Shown here in pieces: positions 46,885 through 55,000 of a DNA stretch of 55,000 bases (the first letter of the stretch is position 1; every line of letters begins with the position of its first letter). The translations under genes and the position numbers were made by a program. This stretch comes from Leptospiraceae bacterium (GTDB lineage: Bacteria; Spirochaetota; Leptospiria; Leptospirales; Leptospiraceae). Under the pieces are notes generated by a model. That model made no database searches and had not been told where the DNA came from. It saw nothing but the letters and a program-made list of their open reading frames with translations. The stretch is from positions 1 through 55,000 of the forward strand of contig JACKPC010000004.1 of assembly GCA_024233835.1 (NCBI GenBank). The letters are read 5' to 3'.

Positions 46885-48648
46885 TCAATATTTCATCTGG
46901 TAGATACTCGAAGAAGAACAGGTAGAAGCCACCCGGCACCTTCGTAAATCCATCACCGCTTTTTCATACGATAAGGCAATCCCGGCGATAGCACTATTCA
47001 CGCTATACTTCATCATGTTCGCTCTGGTAGTGTTATCTGTATTCACCACCACATCGTGTCCACTACGTTTTCTTAGAGTATAGGTTAACCAGGCATTTTC
47101 CATTATGATTTCATCAAAACCATCCTGATACCTCTTTACCCTACTATTCGTGAATGCCTTTGCATCTTCTTCAAAGTTCTCAAAATTAAAGGCCGTGTTC
47201 GTAGCTCCATCTTTAAACGGATTCTTTTTCGCACAATTGGTACTGCTGTTACAGGGAATTCTTCTTCCGTAGGATTGATCGGCATAGGCTTCAAACTCCG
47301 AATGGTTATTGCCGAGAGTAGACCAGACGTGCATGGGCTGGTTTATATCTCCTATCCAGTGCATACCCACAGCTACTCCTCTCAAATCAAAGGGTGTTAC
47401 CGTATAATACCTGCCAACTACAGCCGAAGTCTGTAGGCTATTCAAATTGCTACCGCTATGACTCGTCCCTCCTTCAAGAAAAACTTCGTTATAAAAAAAG
47501 GTAGCTGCATTGTCGGCAGGTTCATAAATAATCCAGTCCTGATCGGCATAGAGAGTATCTCCCTCTCCCGGAGAAGTATTAGGGATTCGATACTGCCAGC
47601 TTGTGCAGGCCCCGAAGGTAGTATCATAACAATGATACCAGCCCTCATCCGGACAGTTACCGCTTATCTTCATATCGCTATAACAATTATAATTGGAACC
47701 TATCCCTTCCGGAATTTTTTCTCCACCACTCCCCGGTGTTCCAACAGGTGTAGTAGATTTATTTTGCTTATAGCTCGTCGGAGGATTCGCCCAATCCACC
47801 ACCGAATAAAAACCGCCCTCTCCGCTGCACTTGGTACAGGCCTGAATATCTATAGTCATCTGGGCATTATTAAAAGCAACAGCCACCCCATAATCCTTGC
47901 CGGTTCCCTGACTGAAGAAGGAGGAATAGTTCCAGCAGGCGTTGTACGAGTATCCATCATAATCATTATACACATTATATACCAGAGGCTGATTATCGGA
48001 ACCGGTAGCATAATTACTATTTACAAGGTTGATAAAGTGAAAGGCAGAAGAAAAATTCAAATCTCCCATTTTTGTAAAATCCGGAGCAGTATATTTCCAA
48101 CTACCCGAAGTTAAAAAACCTCCCGTGATTCCGCTACCGTGCCAGAAAGTATCCCGGAAATAATCAGGACCCACTCCCCCGGCACGGGCAATTCCCATAA
48201 TCCCACATCCGACTCCGACAAACGGACCCTCCGCCGGAGACTTCAGAAGAGCAAAATCCTGTGGATCAAAACAGGACTTAGTCTTATCCCAGGGAGAAAC
48301 CCTGACAGCAGGAGCTGAAATAGTAACCCGATTTTCCACACCGGCTGTTCCCACATCGATATTCCCATAAGGATCTCCAAATTTTGGTCCGGCAATATTT
48401 TTTGTAAAACCTCCTAGCGTATCGCTGTAATCCCCCTGATTTCCCAGACTATCCGTATATCGCCCCCCGGCACGGGCCTTGAGGTAATCGACAGCCCAGC
48501 TTTGCTGAATCGAACCATAGGATTCCATGTAGATAAGCGCATCTTCCGGCATATTCTGATGCGAATTGTCCACAAATGCAAACATCCCTATAGAAAGAGT
48601 GCATATCATAACCATTAGAATAGTAGTATATATTACTTTTTTAAACAT
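46885..48648 (-). CDS. Zinc-dependent phospholipase C / P1-nuclease-like secreted protein
   Basis: Encodes 587 residues with an N-terminal signal (KKVIYTTILMVMICTLSIGMFA). The zinc-site signatures of the phospholipase C/S1-P1 nuclease fold are visible: SHQNMPEDALIYM near the N-terminus and VAVGMHWIGDINQPMHVWS (HWxxDxxQPxH) in the C-terminal third, followed by NNHSEFEAY. A central Cys- and Gly-rich segment of about 300 residues (residues about 80-400) is inserted between them, much longer than in ordinary family members. Substrate may be phospholipid or nucleic acid. The ATG lies 1 nt after the stop of the preceding gene. Secreted or periplasmic; a possible virulence or nutrient-acquisition enzyme (inference). 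Confidence 0.8.
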   Translation of the reverse strand: MFKKVIYTTILMVMICTLSIGMFAFVDNSHQNMPEDALIYMESYGSIQQSWAVDYLKARAGGRYTDSLGNQGDYSDTLGGFTKNIAGPKFGDPYGNIDVGTAGVENRVTISAPAVRVSPWDKTKSCFDPQDFALLKSPAEGPFVGVGCGIMGIARAGGVGPDYFRDTFWHGSGITGGFLTSGSWKYTAPDFTKMGDLNFSSAFHFINLVNSNYATGSDNQPLVYNVYNDYDGYSYNACWNYSSFFSQGTGKDYGVAVAFNNAQMTIDIQACTKCSGEGGFYSVVDWANPPTSYKQNKSTTPVGTPGSGGEKIPEGIGSNYNCYSDMKISGNCPDEGWYHCYDTTFGACTSWQYRIPNTSPGEGDTLYADQDWIIYEPADNAATFFYNEVFLEGGTSHSGSNLNSLQTSAVVGRYYTVTPFDLRGVAVGMHWIGDINQPMHVWSTLGNNHSEFEAYADQSYGRRIPCNSSTNCAKKNPFKDGATNTAFNFENFEEDAKAFTNSRVKRYQDGFDEIIMENAWLTYTLRKRSGHDVVVNTDNTTRANMMKYSVNSAIAGIALSYEKAVMDLRRCRVASTCSSSSIYQMKY

Positions 48649-48649
48649 C

Positions 48650-49273
48650 TTACTTACCTGCCTTTTTTAATGGTTTATCTGGTGTGATGCTTACGGGAAC
48701 GCGGAATTCTCCCTCATTCAGCTCAGATAGATGAGTGCTTTCCCTCGAACCAAGCTTTACAATTCCGGAAAAACTTCCCTGTAACTCCACAAGAGATCCC
48801 TTACTGCTTACAGGAATTGTATTTAAATAGAAAACAAGTCCCTGCATTTCCTTACTCACAGAAACTCCCTTTCCTTTCCAAATTCTCTCTTCCCGGCTCA
48901 AACCTTTCCAGTCTTTGCTTTGTTCATCCGGGCGTAAAACAACAGCCGGATAAATAAGAAAACCTCCATCCGGAGAGTTAAAAAAAGCAGTCAGGCTGTT
49001 ATATTCCGAAGAAAAATGGTTTTCCGAATGGGATAAACTTGCATTATAATTCACAGATATACTAAATTTAATCTTTTGCTCGGTATCAAGCAAATCAATA
49101 AATAGTTGGCTATTCCCTCTTCGGGTTTCCAGGACACATTGCACCCGGGAAGGGATATAGTATTCTTTTCCATCTAACTTAAACTTTAAAGCCCCCAAGG
49201 GTAATTGGGAAGGATGCGAGAAGACCTGTGAAAGAATACCCAGACTGCAAAATAGAATTAGAAATCGCTTCAT
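48650..49273 (-). CDS. Small secreted hypothetical protein
   Basis: Encodes 207 residues with a signal peptide (MKRFLILFCSLGILSQVFS). The mature part is beta-rich (LGALKFKLDGKEYYIPS, LFIDLLDTEQKIKFSISVNY, GLVFYLNTIPVSSKGSLVEL) and ends with positively charged residues. Not recognised. Its SD (AAGGAG) overlaps the stop codon of the large repeat lipoprotein upstream, so the two are translationally coupled. The phospholipase-like gene starts 1 nt after its stop. Confidence 0.65.
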   Translation of the reverse strand: MKRFLILFCSLGILSQVFSHPSQLPLGALKFKLDGKEYYIPSRVQCVLETRRGNSQLFIDLLDTEQKIKFSISVNYNASLSHSENHFSSEYNSLTAFFNSPDGGFLIYPAVVLRPDEQSKDWKGLSREERIWKGKGVSVSKEMQGLVFYLNTIPVSSKGSLVELQGSFSGIVKLGSRESTHLSELNEGEFRVPVSITPDKPLKKAGK

Positions 49274-49276
49274 GCT

Positions 49277-51787
49277 TTACTCCTTCCTCTTAATATTAAA
49301 AAAACCATTTGTCAGAGTAACGGTATTACCCGTTTCATTCACAGCCCGTAAGGTTCCGGTAAATGTACCTTTCATATACTCGTTGTATTTCCCTATAGAA
49401 GTGATTACCACAGAACCGGAAGAGCCGGATTCATTTTCACCGGCAATGTAGATCGTTCGATTACTATGATTGTAAAAAGATAGGATTAGATTATTCGTAG
49501 ACCAGGTTCCCGTAGAACTGATTGCCGTCTGGTTCTTTGCCTGACTGCTTACCTTCAAGTTGAATACACCGTAGTTCGATGTGGCTTCTCCTTTTACTTC
49601 CACAAAATACCAGCCCGCTGTTAAACTCTGAGAAATCTTTGCATGTGTGGCGGGTGTGCCTCCACCGGAAGTCCAGGCTACCACTTCCGTTCCGGAACTA
49701 TTTAAAAGACGCATCTTCGTATCCAAATTTTTTGCGTTATAGGCACCGGGGCTATCTTCAGTTTGTAAAATTATTGTATCGGTAGCAGATACATAAAAAT
49801 GAAAAAGAAGCGAGTGGGAAGGTTCATAACCACCCGAAACGACACCTCCTCCTCCGGGGTCAGCCCCTCCCCCCGTTTTTCCTCGAATCACACTCTGACA
49901 GGCACGGCTATCGTTTAAGGACTCAAATAAAGCCCCCTTAGCCACATCTCCATCGATTAATACATAATTAGAATGCCTGTGGTAGTAAGAACTACAACCT
50001 GATTTATCCGAAACGACAATATTCGGAAGGCTTAGTTGAGATGTATCATCTGCATGAATATAAAAGGAAGAAGCAATATTCAAATCATTACTGTTTCTGG
50101 AAGTAAAGGTATGCCCCCATTTTTCTGTTAGAAACTTCTCATAAGTCTGTCGCGTATAATGATTAAATGTATAGGAAACACCATCTATCTTGACGTAGAT
50201 ACCTTCCGGATCCAGAGAAATAGAACCCAGATCCTTGCTTAAATTATTGCCCACACTAAACGTAGCCGAATAACAGGAAGTAGTATCTTCATAGCCTTCT
50301 ACCGAACAGGATAGGGTATAGGCCTGATTATTTTCAAAAGCTCCGACAATTGTAAAATTACCGGAAGAATCAGTAACGGCAGTTCTTGCTGTTCCGTTTT
50401 GATCATTAACAGACACATTGACTCCCGCAACGATCAGGCTCGTATCCTGGGAGTTCACCACCTTTCCGCTCAAACATTCACTTCCATTTGCTCCCGTGCA
50501 GGCGACTTTCTGGATAAGGGTAACATTCAGCGTATTATCTCCGGCTACAAGAGCAGCTGTATCCACATTTTTCGTTTCACAACCCGGACTTCCTGTACTA
50601 GTAAAAGTAAGGGTATACGTTTTTCCTTTTTGAAAACTATTCCCGTATTCCGTGAGAATATTATCGATAGAATAAGTGCTGCCCGAACTAAAAGACTGAC
50701 TTAAATCCACTCCACCGGCAGTTTTTATATCCTCTGAAGTATCTTTATCTTTCGCTTTCACCGTAACACTTCCGCAATCAGCAATATTTAAGGTTCCGGT
50801 AATCTTTCCACTAATATACAATTCATAAGGATTTTGAGCCAGGCTATTGGCACCGGTACCGGAGATAGCCACTTTAGGGCCGGCTGAAGTATAACCCGTT
50901 TTCGAGATAGAAACAGTATAGTCTTTTCCTAATAAAAAATAATTACTACTCATGGTATATACCCCGGAACTCTCTACCGCATTTACTGTCGCATTTTTAG
51001 AATCTACTGAAGATACACTAGCACCGGATAAAGAAAACCCTGTGTGATCATCTAAAAGAGAAAGAGAAATACTTCCATAAGAACGGGTCAAAATAATATC
51101 ACCCGCCGTGTTACTTGTAGATGTAATACTTACCGAGGTACTTGAATCGGAGATATAATTTGTTTTACTCACTGAAATTGTATAAGAACTTCCTAAACTG
51201 AGTTTGGAACTCTGTAGACTGAAGTAACCATTAGAATCCGAAAGAGCTGTTACCGGACTCGAACCACTTACAGTAATTGAAATGCTGACCGCACTTAAAG
51301 GTGTATTATCGTAGCCATCATACACCCTGCCCGTAATTTTATATTCAGTGCCTCCTTTTGCCAGCTCTATGGTACTCGCTTCAGAAGAAGTATATAGAGT
51401 AATATCCCCCAAATCGACTCTTAAGTTGGCTAATTCAAAAAAAACCGAACGGCTCGTTCCGGCATAGCCTTCTTTCGTAAACCCGGCTGTAAAACCTTCG
51501 CTTCTACTTACACCCGGTATCTGAAGTGTAAAGGTTCCATCTGAACCTGTTATCGCTGTATTTACCCTTCCTTTTGCATCGAGGCTTACCTGCACATCAG
51601 AAATGGGATTCGAGTCCATACCTATCAAACGACCTGTCACGACCCCGAAACTTTGCTGATTGGCTGAAGCAGCAACTCCAAGAGCTAATATAGGAAGAAA
51701 CACTTTTTTCTTTTTTTTCGTGCAGGAAGAAGCTATAAAAAAAATAAGCAATATCCCGGCAATAAATTGAAGCGGCTTCAATGTCAT
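49277..51787 (-). CDS. Lipoprotein with carboxypeptidase-regulatory-like repeats and PPC-like domain
   Basis: Encodes about 836 residues. The lipobox is MTLKPLQFIAGILLIFFIASSC with Cys22, then a Lys-rich stretch. About four carboxypeptidase-regulatory/SpaA-like beta repeats follow: VTGRLIGMDSNPISDVQVS, ITGRVYDGYDNTPLSAVSIS, ISGKITGTLNIAD and LSGKVVNSQDTSLIVAGVNV, each with a GxFxL strand (SDGTFTLQ, SNGYFSLQ, SSGNFTIV). Near 640-760 a bacterial pre-peptidase C-terminal-like domain is visible (HSLLFHFYVSATDTIILQTE, TAGWYFVEVKGEATSNYGVFNLKV). It ends with another beta domain. I chose ATG 51787, which begins at the signal peptide. It is first of the five-gene export cluster. Likely a cell-surface structural or adhesive protein. 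Confidence 0.8.
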   Translation of the reverse strand: MTLKPLQFIAGILLIFFIASSCTKKKKKVFLPILALGVAASANQQSFGVVTGRLIGMDSNPISDVQVSLDAKGRVNTAITGSDGTFTLQIPGVSRSEGFTAGFTKEGYAGTSRSVFFELANLRVDLGDITLYTSSEASTIELAKGGTEYKITGRVYDGYDNTPLSAVSISITVSGSSPVTALSDSNGYFSLQSSKLSLGSSYTISVSKTNYISDSSTSVSITSTSNTAGDIILTRSYGSISLSLLDDHTGFSLSGASVSSVDSKNATVNAVESSGVYTMSSNYFLLGKDYTVSISKTGYTSAGPKVAISGTGANSLAQNPYELYISGKITGTLNIADCGSVTVKAKDKDTSEDIKTAGGVDLSQSFSSGSTYSIDNILTEYGNSFQKGKTYTLTFTSTGSPGCETKNVDTAALVAGDNTLNVTLIQKVACTGANGSECLSGKVVNSQDTSLIVAGVNVSVNDQNGTARTAVTDSSGNFTIVGAFENNQAYTLSCSVEGYEDTTSCYSATFSVGNNLSKDLGSISLDPEGIYVKIDGVSYTFNHYTRQTYEKFLTEKWGHTFTSRNSNDLNIASSFYIHADDTSQLSLPNIVVSDKSGCSSYYHRHSNYVLIDGDVAKGALFESLNDSRACQSVIRGKTGGGADPGGGGVVSGGYEPSHSLLFHFYVSATDTIILQTEDSPGAYNAKNLDTKMRLLNSSGTEVVAWTSGGGTPATHAKISQSLTAGWYFVEVKGEATSNYGVFNLKVSSQAKNQTAISSTGTWSTNNLILSFYNHSNRTIYIAGENESGSSGSVVITSIGKYNEYMKGTFTGTLRAVNETGNTVTLTNGFFNIKRKE

Positions 51788-51869
51788 GTAGTTACCCCGA
51801 ATAGATTCAACCATGATTCAAGAAAAAAGGAAAAATTGTAAAGGAATAATATTTTTTAAAACTGTTATT

Positions 51870-52487
51870 TTAAGGAAAGAGAAGTTTTAAAACTGCTTTT
51901 TGAAGACGATTCGAACCTTCTCTCCAATTGGCTGCCCATTCATTACTTCCGTTTTCACTCACAAGGTTTGTAATGGTATAGCAGGCTGTAAAAGGCACCG
52001 AAAACTTATAAGCAACAAAAGCCAGACCGAAGGCTTCCATATTTTCCACTTCTACATCATACAAATAATCGATACATTCTTCCAGTTCCAGATCGGTGAC
52101 CGTGATATAATTTGTGGAATTCGTAGAAGCTTTTCTAAAATGCCTGAGTAAGGGACCCAGAGAATCATCTTTCTTCGTAATGATGTTTCTCCCTAATTTA
52201 TGCGGAACTTTCACCAGGCCTTTCATTTCCGCAATCTCCCGGTAAACAAATGCGTTAGAATAAACCAGTTCACCGGTTCGAATCTGGGAGTGAGGATAAG
52301 CACCGGCAGAGCCTACAAACAGCACCGAGTTTATCTTGCGATTCCGAAGTAAATTGTACTGTAAATTGAAGGTTGATTCATAGGAGCCTATACCGGTTTT
52401 AACAACATTCAGGGAAGGAAACTTGCTGAGAATATCTAATTCTCCTTCAAAAGCCCCGCAAATCAGGAGTGAGCTTAGATCGATCAT
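51870..52487 (-). CDS. Nucleosidase, probably futalosine-hydrolase-like
   Basis: Encodes 205 residues of the purine-nucleoside phosphorylase/MTA-SAH nucleosidase fold: LLICGAFEGELDIL (active-site Glu region), VKTGIGSYESTFNLQ, VLFVGSAGAYP and VENMEAFGLAFVAY. The position that is Ser-Asp in MTA/SAH nucleosidases reads TITNLVSENGSNEW; an Asn there with a following W is what I recall for futalosine hydrolase (MqnB) of the alternative menaquinone pathway. The assignment between the two activities remains open. It is a single gene between the export cluster and argC. Confidence 0.7.
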   Translation of the reverse strand: MIDLSSLLICGAFEGELDILSKFPSLNVVKTGIGSYESTFNLQYNLLRNRKINSVLFVGSAGAYPHSQIRTGELVYSNAFVYREIAEMKGLVKVPHKLGRNIITKKDDSLGPLLRHFRKASTNSTNYITVTDLELEECIDYLYDVEVENMEAFGLAFVAYKFSVPFTACYTITNLVSENGSNEWAANWREGSNRLQKAVLKLLFP

Positions 52488-52538
52488 GCCCTCTCCGGAT
52501 CCCAGAGACCCTTCTCTTCCCTTTTATCTTTGACTAGT

Positions 52539-53549
52539 TTATAGTAGGCCTCTTGTTTCATCCATTCCCAGCATCAGGTTTATATTTTGCAAGGCCTGTC
52601 CCGCAGCCCCTTTCACCAGGTTATCAAGGGCTGAAACGATTACGAGAACTTTGCCTTTAAGCTGAAATGAGAAATCAAGATAGTTTGTATTCTGAATATT
52701 TGCAAGCTGAATATCTTCAGGTCTTTTATAGTAACGGACAAATTTTTCGTTCATAAGCTTTGAATAAGCTCTGTGAACTTCTTCTTCCGAAACCTCTTTA
52801 GAAAAGTAAACAACAATTGTACTCAAAATTCCCCGATAGACAGGAAGTAAATGCGGTGTAAAGACAATTTCCGGTAAATCTGCCTTCAAGCCAAACTGTG
52901 CATATTCCTGAATTTCCGGTGTATGTTGATGTGATAAGATTTTGTACGCTCGAAAATTCTCATAAACTGAATTAAAACTAAAACCGGCATCTTCTACCCT
53001 GCCCCCGGCACCACTTACACCCGACTTTGCATCGATAGAAATAAATTGGATCGCTTCTCGCAAATGGGAAAGGCCAAAAAGAGGTAAAATTGCGGAAGTA
53101 GAATAACAACCCGGATTGGATACAAAATCTGCATTCTTTATTTTATCCCGAAAAATTTCCGGTAAACCAAAAACTACCTTTTCCATCAGGGAAAAAGCCG
53201 AATGCTTCATCTTATAAAAGGTTTCGAATTTTTCTTTATCATGCAGGCGAAAAACTCCCGAAAGATCAATTAACTTATGTCCCTTTTGTAGATAAGTTTC
53301 TGTCAAATCCATAGAAGCCTGGTTAGGAACTGCCAGCACAACAAGAGAATCTTTTGGAATTTCAGCCGTATGGTCTTCAAATACCAGATCCTTTTTCACT
53401 CTTAGACCCGGAAAAACCTCTGATATCTTCTTTCCTTTTACTTTATCACTACTAATATGGTCCAGCTCAACTCCCTCATGGAAATTGAGTAAATAGATTA
53501 ATTCTTTACCGGTTAGGCCGGCTCCACCGATTATTGTTATCTTTTTCAT
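52539..53549 (-). CDS. argC: N-acetyl-gamma-glutamyl-phosphate reductase
   Basis: Encodes 336 residues, the third enzyme of arginine biosynthesis, reducing N-acetylglutamyl phosphate with NADPH. Visible are the nucleotide loop IIGGAGLTGKELIYLL, DLSGVFRL, the catalytic Cys in FVSNPGCYSTSAILPL, SGVSGAGGRVEDAG and HQHTPEIQEY. Its length is normal. The ATG at 53549 directly follows the T-run of the recA terminator with no SD in between. Expression must come from readthrough or a leaderless transcript starting in the T-run. No other arg gene is nearby. Confidence 0.96.
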   Translation of the reverse strand: MKKITIIGGAGLTGKELIYLLNFHEGVELDHISSDKVKGKKISEVFPGLRVKKDLVFEDHTAEIPKDSLVVLAVPNQASMDLTETYLQKGHKLIDLSGVFRLHDKEKFETFYKMKHSAFSLMEKVVFGLPEIFRDKIKNADFVSNPGCYSTSAILPLFGLSHLREAIQFISIDAKSGVSGAGGRVEDAGFSFNSVYENFRAYKILSHQHTPEIQEYAQFGLKADLPEIVFTPHLLPVYRGILSTIVVYFSKEVSEEEVHRAYSKLMNEKFVRYYKRPEDIQLANIQNTNYLDFSFQLKGKVLVIVSALDNLVKGAAGQALQNINLMLGMDETRGLL

Positions 53550-53576
53550 AAAAAAAATGCCGGGTTATAACCCGGC
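53550..53576 (-). terminator. Rho-independent terminator of recA
   Basis: On the minus strand a perfect 18-bp palindrome GCCGGGTTATAACCCGGC (53576-53559) is followed by an A and a run of eight T (53557-53550). It lies about 30 bp after the recA stop, and its last T abuts the argC ATG. Confidence 0.92.
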
Positions 53577-53605
53577 CTCAATAGTTTCTAAAAAGAAAGC
53601 CAAAA

Positions 53606-54673
53606 TTAATTATCTTCTTCCTGCTCTTTCGCAGCAGGTGGTTCACCTTCTACCGGAAGCTCATACAGGTAACGTATCTGTTTTTCAATTTTATCGGCGA
53701 TTTCCGGATTTTCAAGCAAGAAAGTTTTCACCGATTCCTTTCCCTGACCGATTCTTTCCGAATTATACGAATACCAGGAACCTGCTTTGGCCATTATATC
53801 ATTTTTCACAGCCAGATCAATCAAAGAGCTTTCCCGGTTTATACCATTATTAAAAATTATATCAAACTCAGCCTGCCGAAAAGGGGGAGCTACTTTATTT
53901 TTAACAACTTTCACCCGTACCCTATTTCCTATAGACTCTTCTTTCTCTTTAATAGTTTCTATACGACGAATGTCAAGTCGAACACTGGAATAAAATTTTA
54001 GAGCATTCCCACCGGTAGTAGTTTCCGGTGAGCCAAACATCACCCCGATTTTCATCCGGATCTGGTTGATAAAAACCAGTGTCGTATGGGTTTTAGAAAT
54101 ACTTCCGGTCAGTTTACGAAGTGCCTGGGACATAAGTCTGGCCTGAAGTCCCATGTGGGAATCTCCCATTTCTCCTTCAATTTCCGCCCTCGGAACTAAA
54201 GCAGCTACCGAGTCAATCACAATTATGTCAATGGCATTACTTCTCACCAGAGATTCGCAAATTTCGAGAGCTTCTTCTCCATTATCCGGCTGAGAAACCA
54301 GAAGGTCATCTATATTTACACCCAATTTTTTTGCATACGAGGGATCCAGTGCATGTTCAGCATCGATAAAAGCGGCAATCCCTCCCTTTCTCTGGGCCTG
54401 GGCAACTGCAGAAAGCATAAGAGTTGTCTTTCCGGATGATTCCGGTCCGAAAATTTCTACAATTCTCCCCCTGGGTAAACCTCCGATTCCGAGGGCAATA
54501 TCTAAATCCAGAGACCCGGTAGGAATAGCGGGTATTCTCTGGGCAACATTATCTCCCAGTCTCATGATGGAACCTTTTCCAAACTGCTTTTCGATTTGCC
54601 CCATGGCGTTTTCAATTGCCTGTAATTTTTCGTTATTTTTAGGGCTGGCTTTCTCTTCCTTGGCCTTTTTCAT
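53606..54673 (-). CDS. recA: RecA recombinase
   Basis: Encodes 355 residues, the central enzyme of homologous recombination and SOS induction. Features in order: AIENAMGQIEKQFGKGSIMRLG, ALGIGGLPRGRIVEIFGPES, Walker A GPESSGKTT, AFIDAEHALDPSYAKKLGV, Walker B IDIIVIDSVAAL, L1 and L2 loops around GDSHMGLQARLMSQALRKLT and INQIRMKIGVMFGSPETTTG, and an acidic tail (EQEEDN). AGGAG lies 7 nt before the ATG. I found no convincing LexA-type palindrome in the 180 bp upstream. A terminator follows. Confidence 0.99.
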   Translation of the reverse strand: MKKAKEEKASPKNNEKLQAIENAMGQIEKQFGKGSIMRLGDNVAQRIPAIPTGSLDLDIALGIGGLPRGRIVEIFGPESSGKTTLMLSAVAQAQRKGGIAAFIDAEHALDPSYAKKLGVNIDDLLVSQPDNGEEALEICESLVRSNAIDIIVIDSVAALVPRAEIEGEMGDSHMGLQARLMSQALRKLTGSISKTHTTLVFINQIRMKIGVMFGSPETTTGGNALKFYSSVRLDIRRIETIKEKEESIGNRVRVKVVKNKVAPPFRQAEFDIIFNNGINRESSLIDLAVKNDIMAKAGSWYSYNSERIGQGKESVKTFLLENPEIADKIEKQIRYLYELPVEGEPPAAKEQEEDN

Positions 54674-54852
54674 GTAACAACTCCTGCGTTAGTATCTATA
54701 TATATAAGGTTTCAAAATGTAAAGAATGATTAAAAAAAATTCCTTTAAAGTGGACTTTTTGGATACTTATTATAACTTTTTTCCGGACAAAATAGAATAG
54801 GAAAATCACAAAAATACAATAATATTTTTGCTACTATTTTGTATAGTCTTTT

Positions 54853-55000
54853 TTAATCAATTAAGGAGTCTTTGGGTCTCTTATCCTGAATATCCCTTTT
54901 ATCATCGAATTCGGGAAAGAAGTCAAAAAATAATTTTCTCGGAACAACCCGGTAATGAGAGGGATTATGAAAAAAATAGGTCTGGGTAAATTCTACTGTA
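54853..55000 (-). CDS. C-terminal end of an unidentified gene (cut by the window edge)
   Basis: An open minus-strand frame enters from beyond position 55000 and stops with TAA at 54853-54855. The last 48 residues include VEFTQTYFFHNPSHYRVVP, KLFFDFFPEFDD and a charged tail ending in KDSLID. The aromatic-rich, coherent sequence supports a real gene. It lies upstream of recA on the same strand with a gap of about 180 bp. Too little is visible to assign a family. Confidence 0.6.
   Translation of the reverse strand, partial: TVEFTQTYFFHNPSHYRVVPRKLFFDFFPEFDDKRDIQDKRPKDSLID

Noticed and set aside
47458..48114. 218-codon plus-strand frame opposite the phospholipase-like gene
   Set aside because: Ile-rich low-complexity antisense product; the minus-strand gene has a signal peptide and zinc motifs.
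54674..54852. LexA/SOS box upstream of recA
   Set aside because: I looked for palindromes of the TTTG-N-CAAA and GAAC-N4-GTTC types and found none convincing.

Overview
This is an AT-rich bacterial chromosome segment, most likely from a spirochaete of the Leptospirales (Leptospira or a relative). The flagellin is of spirochaetal FlaB type. There is an OmpL47-like secreted protein, many lipoproteins with short spirochaete-style lipoboxes, and many chemotaxis, two-component and c-di-GMP signalling genes. I saw no rRNA, tRNA, CRISPR array or intact insertion sequence. The lineage call rests on protein resemblance only.

Layout. Positions 1-4350 look like a decaying accessory patch: a SUMF1-fold lipoprotein, an XisI-family protein, an unknown protein and a truncated caspase-like N-terminus form one minus-strand run. 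They are followed by a 21-bp tandem repeat, two copies of a hairpin repeat about 55 bp long, an unknown gene and a frameshifted membrane gene. At 4.4-8.1 kb a TetR regulator faces a zinc-ribbon/SDR gene pair across an inverted repeat, followed by an AAA-like ATPase/PD-(D/E)XK protein with its own promoter. At 8.1-14.6 kb four tightly packed minus-strand genes couple a SpoIIE-type phosphatase, a PAS-GGDEF-EAL protein, a lipoprotein with aspartate-rich repeats and an S46 peptidase. At 14.7-20.9 kb lie an orphan protein that may be a lipase-chaperone relative, an OmpL47-like protein, a PAS histidine kinase, an RlmL-like methyltransferase and rarA.

At 21-27.6 kb is a compact chemosensory cluster: a CheY-like receiver and a degenerate receiver/ATPase protein converge on an MCP-STAS-CheA-CheW operon that has no methylation enzymes beside it. 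FlaB follows as a single gene with its own terminator. At 28.9-34.5 kb a Mla-type lipid ABC transporter operon (STAS-MlaE, MlaF, MlaD, PqiC-like lipoprotein) is followed by an unusual PrsW-like/PilZ-like/cNMP/PAS fusion. At 34.5-41.1 kb are a second TetR, two OmpA-like lipoproteins, a six-TM MCP with a possible structured RNA upstream, a receiver/kinase lacking its phosphoacceptor histidine, and a TPR-like protein.

At 41.2-44.1 kb are an LPP20/FlgO-like secreted protein and a DinG-type helicase. At 44.1-51.8 kb five consecutive minus-strand genes encode exported proteins: two lipoproteins (one PrsA/SurA-like), a zinc phospholipase C/P1-nuclease-like protein, a small secreted protein and a large carboxypeptidase-regulatory-repeat lipoprotein. 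The end is housekeeping: a futalosine-hydrolase-like nucleosidase, argC, recA and the tail of an unidentified gene.

The strongest candidates for something new are the PrsW-centred fusion protein, the phosphatase/c-di-GMP/aspartate-repeat lipoprotein/S46 operon, the five-gene export cluster, the pseudoknot-like leader before the six-TM MCP, and the XisI/caspase-remnant patch. Start codons were chosen from Shine-Dalgarno (SD) sequences and signal peptides, so several are shorter than the longest open frame.
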